From Alistipes sp. (lineage in GTDB: Bacteria; Bacteroidota; Bacteroidia; Bacteroidales; Rikenellaceae): a stretch of 5,765 nucleotides of DNA. Below are positions 1-5,765 of the stretch, piece by piece. The DNA is taken from contig JAFVXS010000114.1 of NCBI GenBank assembly GCA_017501025.1, forward strand, positions 1 to 5,765. The letters are read 5' to 3'. The notes under the pieces were generated by a model. That model made no database searches and had not been told where the DNA came from. It worked only from the letters and a program-made list of their open reading frames with translations. A program made the position numbers and the translations under genes. Each line of letters starts with the position of its first letter. Positions within the stretch are counted from its first letter, which is position 1.

Positions 1-1
1 G

Positions 2-604
2 ACCGCAAAACATCAATACTATGTTACGGGCTTTGATTTGGGACAACACTTCCCTGATGATACGGTGATGGTTGAGCGTTATGATTCGTCACGGGTATAT
101 AGTCTCTGTTACTACGACCACAATCAGCAGTACTACTATATGAAACGCTTTATGCTGGATGCTGCTGACCGTTTGCAGTCGTTCCTCGATGACGACGGCA
201 GTGCCGATTTCGTCTGCATTACGGGTTGCAGCGGAGCGAAGTTGCAGATTACCTATAAGGGAGCACAGGCTACGCGACCAATGGATGAGATTGACGTTGA
301 TGAGTTTATTGCCGTTAAGAGTCGCAAAGCGAAGGGTAAGCGACTGACAACGTACGATGTCGATACGCTGACATTTGTCGAGCCGGAGCAGCCGGATGAG
401 CCACAGGATGCAGAGTCGGGCGAGGAGCCTCAATATGACGAGCAGTCGGCTATCGACTCGTTGATTGCAGATGATGTTGTTGAGGCAGACGATATTGTTG
501 ATGCTGACGATGAGAGTATCGTGCCGGTGGATAACAGCAATACGCCTTTCGAGATTTATCGTCCCGAGGGCGATGGCGATAGCGAACAGTTGAACCTCTT
601 TTAG
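2..604 (+). CDS. parC: DNA topoisomerase IV subunit A (ParC), C-terminal part, 5' end outside window
   Basis: ParC is the DNA-cleaving subunit of topoisomerase IV, which with ParE decatenates and relaxes replicated chromosomes. The frame is open from the first bases, so this is the last 200 codons of a longer gene; the TTG at 38 is an internal Leu codon, not a start. Visible features are a beta-propeller-like repeat (FDLGQHF near residue 11, YYDHNQQYYYMKRF near 37-50) and a basic segment, VKSRKAKGKRL, near residues 105-115, as expected of the ParC/GyrA C-terminal DNA-binding domain. The last 74 residues form an acidic, probably disordered tail (26 Asp/Glu, one Arg) ending in EQLNLF. The family and the aroK neighbour fit Bacteroidota ParC. 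GyrA is the main alternative, because the diagnostic N-terminal domain is not in the window. Family assignment as a type IIA subunit A is firm; ParC rather than GyrA is likely. Confidence 0.85.
   Translation, partial: TAKHQYYVTGFDLGQHFPDDTVMVERYDSSRVYSLCYYDHNQQYYYMKRFMLDAADRLQSFLDDDGSADFVCITGCSGAKLQITYKGAQATRPMDEIDVDEFIAVKSRKAKGKRLTTYDVDTLTFVEPEQPDEPQDAESGEEPQYDEQSAIDSLIADDVVEADDIVDADDESIVPVDNSNTPFEIYRPEGDGDSEQLNLF
587..601 (+). other. Clamp-binding-like pentapeptide QLNLF at the ParC C-terminus
   Basis: The last five codons of parC before the TAG stop read Gln-Leu-Asn-Leu-Phe. This differs at one position from the bacterial sliding-clamp (DnaN) binding consensus QL(S/D)LF. It sits at the free end of an acidic, low-complexity tail, a typical place for a short linear binding motif. 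The match is seen directly; binding to the clamp is inference, since a five-residue match can arise by chance. Confidence 0.4.
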
Positions 605-629
605 TCGGATTCGGAAGAGCGGGAAGAGT

Positions 630-1154
630 ATGCGAATCTATCTGATTGGCTATATGGGGTGCGGTAAAAGCACCATTGCTCGCAAAGTTGCACGATTGGG
701 GTCGATGCAGTTTGTCGATACCGATTCTGTGGTTGAACAACGTGAGAATTGTTCGGTTGCCGACGTCATAACCCACTGTGGCGAGGAGTATTTTCGTCAG
801 GTCGAGCGGGAGGCTCTGCTCTCGACAGCCGAGTGCGAAAGGGCAATAATCTCGACAGGCGGAGGGTTGCCTATGTGGAGCGATAATATGGAGCAGATTC
901 GTCGCTTGGGCGGTTCGGTCTATTTGCGACGTTCGCCTGCAAAGATTATCTCGCGATTGTCGCCTTATGGTCGGGCAAAGCGTCCCAAATTTCGAGGTCT
1001 GAACGATGAAGAGTTGTTGGAGTTTATGACCAAACATATGGCGGAGCGGGAGCCTGTATATATTCAGGCCGACGAGGTAATCGATTGCGATACTATGAGC
1101 GACGATATGGTTGTAGATAGAATTTTAGCTATGTTTGACAGTGATAAAAAATAG
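630..1154 (+). CDS. aroK: Shikimate kinase
   Basis: This cytoplasmic enzyme transfers phosphate from ATP to the 3-hydroxyl of shikimate, the fifth step of the chorismate pathway to aromatic amino acids. The 174-residue length is normal for the family. Walker A is GYMGCGKST at residues 7-15. Shikimate-binding residues are the D30-T-D32 pair, R56 in YFRQVE, and the G77-G78-G79 loop in STGGG. The lid carries R118-P119 in AKRP, and R140 lies in AEREPVY. All expected catalytic residues are present, so the enzyme should be active. The ATG at 630 places Walker A at the usual distance from the N-terminus. A purine-rich GGAAGAG and GGGAAGAG stretch lies just upstream and might help initiation, although Bacteroidota rely little on Shine-Dalgarno pairing. 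It starts 25 bp after parC and is probably cotranscribed with it. AroK and AroL cannot be told apart here; aroK is the usual name for a single copy. Confidence 0.95.
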   Translation: MRIYLIGYMGCGKSTIARKVARLGSMQFVDTDSVVEQRENCSVADVITHCGEEYFRQVEREALLSTAECERAIISTGGGLPMWSDNMEQIRRLGGSVYLRRSPAKIISRLSPYGRAKRPKFRGLNDEELLEFMTKHMAEREPVYIQADEVIDCDTMSDDMVVDRILAMFDSDKK

Positions 1155-1159
1155 TGAGT

Positions 1160-2791
1160 ATGAGAAAGTTTTTGGTGTTGGTGGCTATGATGGCGGCAAT
1201 CTCTTTTACGGCCGCATCACAGGTTAAGGTCTCGGGAACAATTTTGGACGAGGGTGGAAAGCCTGTTGTCGGGGTTGCCGTGACGGATGGTTTTACGGTT
1301 GTTCAGACCAATGCAAAGGGTAAATTCGCATTTAAGACCTCGCCCGATGCAACCTATGTTTATTACTCTATACCTGCCGAGTATAAGGTAAATGTAAAGG
1401 ATGGTCATCCCGATTTTTATCAGCGTATCGAGCGTGGTAAAAAGCGTTATGATTTCACGCTTAATCGTCTTGAAAATGGTCCGGAGAAGACATTTCGCTT
1501 GATTGCTGTTGCCGATCCGCAAGCACAGTGTATGTTTCACGTAAAGCGTTTTTCGCGTGAAACGGTTGTCGATATTCGTCAATATGTCGATTCGCAGACA
1601 CAGCCTCGCTATGGTGTTACGTTGGGTGATATAGGCTATACCGAGGGTCCGTTTGATTGTGTCCCTTTGCTCGACGATATGCGTGCTGCAATGGCATACG
1701 ATAAGACCCATCTGCTCTTCTTCCAGACATACGGCAACCACGACCATATTAAGGGACCTGTTGCTGCCGACGAGCGAAGCAGTACATTCAACCTTGCATA
1801 TCAGCGTGCTTTCGAGGATGTGTTTGGTCCTATCGACTATTCGTGGAATCGTGGCGATGTGCATATTGTTTCGATGCGTAATATTCAGTATGACAATGCC
1901 CAAAAAGCGAATAAATATAAGCCGGCATTTACTCGCGAGCAGTATGAGTGGGTAAAGGCCGATTTGGCACTTGTCCCACGCGATAAGATGGTGATTTTGT
2001 GTCTCCATATAGGAATGTACGACCGTACGTTCCCATATTTGGCAGAGGTGCGACAACTGCTTACCGAGTTTAAGGAGTCGCATATCTTTGTTGGACACAC
2101 CCACTTTATGAATCATCACCGCAACGGACACGGAACATACGAGCACGTTCACGCTGCTGCATCGGGTTCGTATTGGTGGTCATCGACCAATGGCGACGGT
2201 ACTCCAAACGGATACACGATTTACGACATAGAGGGCAATACGCTGAAAAATTGGCGATATAAGGGTACAGGACACGATATTTCGTATCAGATAAGAATGT
2301 ATCGTGGTGATGCCGAATTTGGTGGCGAGTTCGAGAAGTTCCGCTTTCCATATTCGCATAATACCATCTTGGCGAATGTCTTTATGGCAGACCCCGATTG
2401 GAAGGTGGAGCTCTACGAGGATGGTGTTTTGACAGGCAGTATGAAGCGTATCCCTGTCACGAAGGATAAGGTACCTGAACTCAATTCGAGCCGCGATTGG
2501 TGGGCTGTTGGCTACCATATTGGCGTTGTGGGGCGTTCGTATGGTCACGTGAAAGATTCCCGCAGCAAGATGAATGGCGGTGGCCGTAAGGGCTACCTCA
2601 CATCGTGTAACCACCTCTATCGCTTGGAGTTGAAAAACCCTGATGCACGTGAGATTAAGGTTGTTGCAACAGATACCAATGGCAACGTTTATGAGCAGAC
2701 TCGCTTTACGGAGAGCGGTGACTATTCGGAGAATGCTCTGATGAACGAGTTGATAGCAACACCTCGTAAAGTGTTGAACGAAACATATTAG
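1160..2791 (+). CDS. Secreted calcineurin-like metallophosphoesterase (MetallophosN / Metallophos / MetallophosC)
   Basis: This is predicted to be an exported enzyme of 543 residues that hydrolyses a phosphoester using two metal ions; the substrate is unknown. A signal peptide is clear: MRK, a hydrophobic stretch FLVLVAMMAAISF, then TAAS before Gln21, with no lipobox Cys, so a periplasmic or exported soluble protein is likely. Residues 22-105 look like a beta-sandwich carboxypeptidase-regulatory-like domain (VSGTILDEGGKPVVGVAV). The catalytic domain has DPQ at 119-121, GDIGY at 156-160, GNHD at 192-195, His283 in LCLHIG and GHTH at 312-315. The first motif is D-x-Q rather than the classical D-x-H, a change also known in CPPED1-like members. 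The remainder from about residue 370 matches the C-terminal domain usual in Bacteroidota homologues. I chose ATG 1160, which gives a canonical signal peptide. A GTG at 1154 overlaps the aroK stop by one base and would add two residues. Confidence 0.9.
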   Translation: MRKFLVLVAMMAAISFTAASQVKVSGTILDEGGKPVVGVAVTDGFTVVQTNAKGKFAFKTSPDATYVYYSIPAEYKVNVKDGHPDFYQRIERGKKRYDFTLNRLENGPEKTFRLIAVADPQAQCMFHVKRFSRETVVDIRQYVDSQTQPRYGVTLGDIGYTEGPFDCVPLLDDMRAAMAYDKTHLLFFQTYGNHDHIKGPVAADERSSTFNLAYQRAFEDVFGPIDYSWNRGDVHIVSMRNIQYDNAQKANKYKPAFTREQYEWVKADLALVPRDKMVILCLHIGMYDRTFPYLAEVRQLLTEFKESHIFVGHTHFMNHHRNGHGTYEHVHAAASGSYWWSSTNGDGTPNGYTIYDIEGNTLKNWRYKGTGHDISYQIRMYRGDAEFGGEFEKFRFPYSHNTILANVFMADPDWKVELYEDGVLTGSMKRIPVTKDKVPELNSSRDWWAVGYHIGVVGRSYGHVKDSRSKMNGGGRKGYLTSCNHLYRLELKNPDAREIKVVATDTNGNVYEQTRFTESGDYSENALMNELIATPRKVLNETY

Positions 2792-2812
2792 TCGATATAC
2801 GATTTTGCGGTA

Positions 2813-3580
2813 ATGAATAACAATCCGATAGGCGTTTTTGACTCCGGTATGGGAGGATTGAGTGTCTGGCAGACTCTGCAACAGACGCTCCATAACGAGT
2901 CGCTTGTCTATTTGGGAGATGGGCTTCGTTGTCCGTATGGTGACCGCTCTGCCGAGGAGATATTCCGCTTTACGGTTGAGGCTGTGGAGCGACTTCGAGA
3001 GGAGGGTTGCAAATTGATTGTTATAGCCTGCAATACGGCTACGGCGGTGGCGATAGAGCGTCTGCGTGCAGCCTATCCCGATACTCCGTTTGTAGGGTTG
3101 GAACCTGCGGTGAAGCCTGCTGCGGAGGCGAGTCAAACGGGTAAAATTGCAGTTTTAGCTACCCGTAAGGCGTTGGAGGGGGAGCTGTTTCTGCGAACAT
3201 CCTCCAAGTTTGCCAATAGAGTTCTGATAATCAAGGCGGTTGGCGAGGGCTTTGTCGAGTTGGTGGAGCAAGATATGGAGCATAGCGACGAGGCTTTGTA
3301 TAGAGTCAAAAGCGTTATCGAACCGCTTGTTGAGCAGGGTGTCGATTATATAGTTTTGGGCTGCACTCACTATCCGTTTTTGCGGGATGCGATAGAGCAG
3401 GTTGTGGGCGACCGCCCTGTGCAAATTGTCGATTCGGCATCCGCTATTGAACGACGGGTCGAATATCTGCTCGATATGCACCACCTGCGGGCTGATGATG
3501 ACAATGTACCACAATATCGCTTTTTGAGCTTTGCTGATGATGATTATATCGCATCTTTACGAAAAAAAGCCTTCGGTTAA
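2813..3580 (+). CDS. murI: Glutamate racemase
   Basis: MurI interconverts L- and D-glutamate without cofactor, supplying the D-Glu that MurD adds to the peptidoglycan stem peptide. The 255 residues are slightly short for the family. The N-terminal motif IGVFDSGMGGLSV is at residues 6-18, with D10 and S11. The two catalytic cysteines are C73 in ACNTAT and C184 in GCTHYP, with H186 beside the latter. The motif usually written GDxxxxPYG appears as GDGLRCPYG at 35-43. Everything needed for two-base proton transfer is present. The gene begins 21 bp after the phosphoesterase stop and in the same reading frame, so only that TAG and seven codons separate the two proteins. It appears to be the last gene of the parC-aroK-phosphoesterase-murI unit, because an intrinsic terminator follows 31 bp after its stop. 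A role as an amino-acid or hydantoin racemase relative is unlikely given the full MurI motif set. Confidence 0.96.
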   Translation: MNNNPIGVFDSGMGGLSVWQTLQQTLHNESLVYLGDGLRCPYGDRSAEEIFRFTVEAVERLREEGCKLIVIACNTATAVAIERLRAAYPDTPFVGLEPAVKPAAEASQTGKIAVLATRKALEGELFLRTSSKFANRVLIIKAVGEGFVELVEQDMEHSDEALYRVKSVIEPLVEQGVDYIVLGCTHYPFLRDAIEQVVGDRPVQIVDSASAIERRVEYLLDMHHLRADDDNVPQYRFLSFADDDYIASLRKKAFG

Positions 3581-3582
3581 AG

Positions 3583-3613
3583 TTGTATTTTTGCTAAAAT
3601 TTTTATAACTTCG
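3583..3613 (+). promoter_or_regulatory. Putative Bacteroidota-type promoter for ftsK
   Basis: Bacteroides promoters have a -33 TTTG and a -7 TAnnTTTG element. Here TAACTTCG at 3606-3613 matches the -7 element with one change, and GTTG at 3582-3585 lies 20 bases upstream as a partial -33 element. Transcription would start near 3620, about 60 bases before the ftsK ATG and inside the first arm of the terminator, so this transcript would not form the hairpin. A second candidate, TATTTTTG at 3586-3593, matches the -7 consensus exactly but lacks a good -33 element; a start from it would include the hairpin. This is pattern matching in AT-rich DNA, so certainty is moderate. Confidence 0.4.
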
Positions 3614-3650
3614 CATCGTCTATGCTCTCGCGTGGACGATGTGTTTTTTT
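3612..3650 (+). terminator. Intrinsic terminator after murI
   Basis: CGCATCGTC at 3612-3620 pairs with GACGATGTG at 3635-3643 (nine pairs, one of them G-U), immediately followed by seven T at 3644-3650. Three further weak pairs could shrink the 14-base loop to eight. The hairpin plus T-run is a textbook Rho-independent terminator on the + strand. It ends the murI transcription unit 31 bp after the stop codon and separates it from ftsK. Confidence 0.85.
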
Positions 3651-3680
3651 GAGTGAGAGATATTTTCAAAACAATTCGAT

Positions 3681-5765
3681 ATGGGACAAGATGGCAAAAC
3701 CAATAGCGTAGAGGTAAAACGCACAAAGAGTCGCAAGACAGTTCGCAAAAAGCGTGTTGAACAACCCGTGACTACGGAGCGTTCGATATGGGCGACGATT
3801 GCGTGGGTTTTGGGTATGATAATTGTCTTCGTCAGCCTCTACTTCTTGTGGTCGGTTGTTGCACATCTTTTCAATTGGGAGAGCGATTTGCAGACTATCG
3901 GCAAACGTCTGCCATCGGATGTCTATGCCCCGATTGCCGATGCTGCGGAATCGACGGGACCATTGGGTATCAGAATTGCCAATGCCCTTATCGGTGGCTC
4001 GTTCGGATTGTTCGGAGCACTGATTCCGTTGCTGTCGCTGATTTTCGGACTTCGATTGCTGCGTAGCCGTATCCGTATCTTGGACCACGCTATTCTGACC
4101 ATCGCTCTTATTACGGTTTTAGGCTCGCTCACACTCGGTTTGGCAATGGGCGTCAAAGGCGAGATGTTTGGTAGCGGCTGGGGTGGTACATTCGGTATCG
4201 AAATGGCAAAGTGGCTGCGTAGCGGTATCGGTATCGGTACCGTTGGAGCGTGGTTTGCAGTTGTTGTCTGCTGGATTCTTATCGGTGTATTTGTGAATAT
4301 CCGAGTTATAGAGTTTATCAACGGATTGGGTGTTGGTGTAGCACGTCGGGGACACTCGTTCTTCGATAAGATTAAGAACGCCATATTCTCAAAACGTAAT
4401 CACGATGAAGAGGCAGTTGATGAGGATGCGGAGGTGTCGCTTGTTGAAGATGAAGAGGCTGCTGTTGCCGAGCCTGCGGATGAACCACTCGAAGATGATA
4501 ATATCCCTGATGAGGAGCCGATAGATGATATCGACGATGTAATCGGACGTGATGAGCAGCCCGAAGATATTGAGCCAATCGAGCCTTTGGCAGATGAAGA
4601 AGAGCCTGTGAACGACCCATTCGAAGAGGATGAAGAGGAGCCACAGTCGCCAATCACTACGATAACGGTTATAGATAACGACCCCGATGAGCAACTTTCG
4701 GATAAGGAGGCTGACCGTCGTCCGTTCAATCCCGACCGTACACACGGCTATAAGTTCCCTTCGATTGAGTTACTGCGTGGCGACGACGAGGTGGGTGAAG
4801 TGTCGGATGACGAAATTCGAGAGAATAAACACCGTATCGAGGAGACGTTGGGTAACTTCGGTATCGGTATTCGAGATATGAAGGCTACCGTGGGCCCAAC
4901 CGTAACGCTCTACGAGATTGTGCAGGACCCCGGTATTAAGATTGCGAGAATACAGAGCCTTGCCAACGATATTACGCAGTCGTTGCGTGCATCGGGTATC
5001 CGTATGATTGCACCTATGCCGGAGCGTGGTACAATCGGTATCGAAGTGCCAAATCACAATAGGGCTATTGTGTCTATGCGTTCGTCGATTCGTTCCGAGC
5101 GTTTTATGAATTATGATGGCGAACTGCCAATCGTGATAGGTCTGAATATCCAAAAGGAGAACTTTGTGTTCGATCTTACGAAGATGCCTCACTTGTTGGT
5201 TGCTGGTGCTACGGGTATGGGTAAGTCTGTTGGTCTGAATGCTATTCTGACCTCGTTGCTATATCGTAAAGACCCTTCGCAGTTGAAGATTGTGCTGATA
5301 GACCCTAAAATGGTGGAGTTTTCGCTTTATGCAAAGTTGGAGCGTCACTTCCTTGCCAAGATGGAGGGCGAAGATAAGGCGATTGTTACAGATCCGAAGA
5401 AGGCGGTCTATACGCTGCACTCGTTGTGTCTCGAAATGGAGGCACGACTGTTGAAGTTGAGCCAAGCGTGTGTACGAAACATAAAGGAGTATAACGATTT
5501 GGTACGCACTTGCAAAGTTGAGGAGCGTGAGATTATGCCATATATCGTGGTTGTTATCGACGAGTTCGCCGACCTTATTATGACCGCCAAGGAGGTTGAG
5601 CAGCCTGTCACACGTTTGGCACAGAAGGCTCGTGCCGTAGGTATCCACCTTATCGTGGCTACGCAGCGACCTTCGGTTGATGTCATTACGGGTCGTATCA
5701 AGGCTAATTTCCCTTCACGTATCGCTTTCCGTGTGATGTCGATTATCGATTCGCGTACGATTATC
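3681..5765 (+). CDS. ftsK: DNA translocase FtsK, 3' end outside window
   Basis: FtsK is anchored at the division septum and pumps DNA with a hexameric RecA-like motor to clear and resolve chromosome termini. The first 695 codons are present and the frame is unbroken. Residues 1-35 are basic and cytoplasmic. Four hydrophobic segments follow, near 36-60, 98-125, 134-158 and 183-208, as in the usual four-helix membrane domain. Residues 241-340 form a linker with 45 Asp/Glu and only one Arg. The motor then contains the alpha-type region (IRDMKATVGPTVTLYEI near 397-413), Walker A GATGMGKS at 509-516, Walker B VVVIDEFADL with D627-E628, and TQRPSVDVITG at 661-671. The end of the motor and any DNA-reading gamma domain lie beyond the window. 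ATG 3681 is the first start after an in-frame TGA at 3654, and the A-rich upstream lacks a Shine-Dalgarno sequence. SpoIIIE/SftA-type translocases are the same family; FtsK is the expected name here. Confidence 0.96.
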   Translation, partial: MGQDGKTNSVEVKRTKSRKTVRKKRVEQPVTTERSIWATIAWVLGMIIVFVSLYFLWSVVAHLFNWESDLQTIGKRLPSDVYAPIADAAESTGPLGIRIANALIGGSFGLFGALIPLLSLIFGLRLLRSRIRILDHAILTIALITVLGSLTLGLAMGVKGEMFGSGWGGTFGIEMAKWLRSGIGIGTVGAWFAVVVCWILIGVFVNIRVIEFINGLGVGVARRGHSFFDKIKNAIFSKRNHDEEAVDEDAEVSLVEDEEAAVAEPADEPLEDDNIPDEEPIDDIDDVIGRDEQPEDIEPIEPLADEEEPVNDPFEEDEEEPQSPITTITVIDNDPDEQLSDKEADRRPFNPDRTHGYKFPSIELLRGDDEVGEVSDDEIRENKHRIEETLGNFGIGIRDMKATVGPTVTLYEIVQDPGIKIARIQSLANDITQSLRASGIRMIAPMPERGTIGIEVPNHNRAIVSMRSSIRSERFMNYDGELPIVIGLNIQKENFVFDLTKMPHLLVAGATGMGKSVGLNAILTSLLYRKDPSQLKIVLIDPKMVEFSLYAKLERHFLAKMEGEDKAIVTDPKKAVYTLHSLCLEMEARLLKLSQACVRNIKEYNDLVRTCKVEEREIMPYIVVVIDEFADLIMTAKEVEQPVTRLAQKARAVGIHLIVATQRPSVDVITGRIKANFPSRIAFRVMSIIDSRTII

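Noticed and set aside
38..40. TTG as a start codon for a 188-residue protein
   Set aside because: The same frame is open to the window edge and the upstream residues continue the ParC propeller repeat, so this is an internal Leu codon of a truncated gene.
1217..2152. 311-codon open frame on the minus strand
   Set aside because: It lies wholly antisense to the phosphoesterase, whose motifs are intact, and shows no recognisable protein family.
2796..2807. TATACGATTTTG just before murI, considered as a promoter -7 element
   Set aside because: The gap between TA and TTTG is four bases rather than two, and no -33 element was found at the right distance, so murI is more simply cotranscribed with the upstream genes.
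2180..3136. 318-codon open frame on the minus strand
   Set aside because: It runs antisense across the phosphoesterase 3' end and the murI 5' end, both well-supported genes. Its translation is rich in Arg, His, Ile and Cys with no recognisable domain, typical of a shadow frame.
4404..4640. Recurring GATGAAGAG-like units, considered as a DNA repeat array
   Set aside because: The units are short, irregularly spaced and in frame with Asp-Glu-Glu codons, so they follow from the acidic protein composition rather than a separate repeat element.
4400..4729. Serine-rich minus-strand frame opposite the FtsK linker
   Set aside because: The Ser-rich composition is what the reverse complement of Asp/Glu-rich codons gives in that frame; it is an artefact of the acidic linker.

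Overview
The window looks like ordinary chromosomal DNA from a member of the Bacteroidota, probably order Bacteroidales. The reasons are a ParC-type topoisomerase subunit with a Bacteroidota-style C-terminal region, a secreted metallophosphoesterase with the MetallophosN / Metallophos / MetallophosC layout common in Bacteroides and relatives, A-rich upstream regions without clear Shine-Dalgarno sequences, and AT-rich promoter-like sequence resembling the Bacteroides TTTG / TAnnTTTG pattern. I cannot assign a genus from sequence alone.

Layout: every gene is on the + strand and coding density is very high. Positions 2-604 hold the C-terminal 200 codons of ParC (topoisomerase IV subunit A). After 25 bp comes aroK (shikimate kinase, 630-1154), then after 5 bp a secreted calcineurin-like phosphoesterase (1160-2791), then after 21 bp murI (glutamate racemase, 2813-3580). 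The short gaps and the lack of any terminator between them suggest one transcription unit. It ends at a clear intrinsic terminator (hairpin plus seven T) at 3612-3650. The only real intergenic space is 3581-3680, which also holds a promoter-like sequence overlapping the terminator. From 3681 to the window edge runs ftsK, the membrane-anchored DNA translocase, with 695 codons present and the C-terminus missing.

How the genes relate: ParC and FtsK both act in the last steps of chromosome segregation, and MurI supplies D-glutamate for the cell wall, so three of the five genes serve the division and envelope cycle. AroK makes shikimate 3-phosphate for aromatic biosynthesis. The phosphoesterase is predicted to act outside the cytoplasm and its substrate is unknown.

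I did not find a new defence, mobile or otherwise undescribed system. The observations most worth a second look are a clamp-binding-like pentapeptide (QLNLF) at the very end of ParC, the long acidic disordered segments in both ParC and FtsK, and the overlap of a promoter with the murI terminator. No tRNA, rRNA, CRISPR array, insertion sequence or long repeat was seen.
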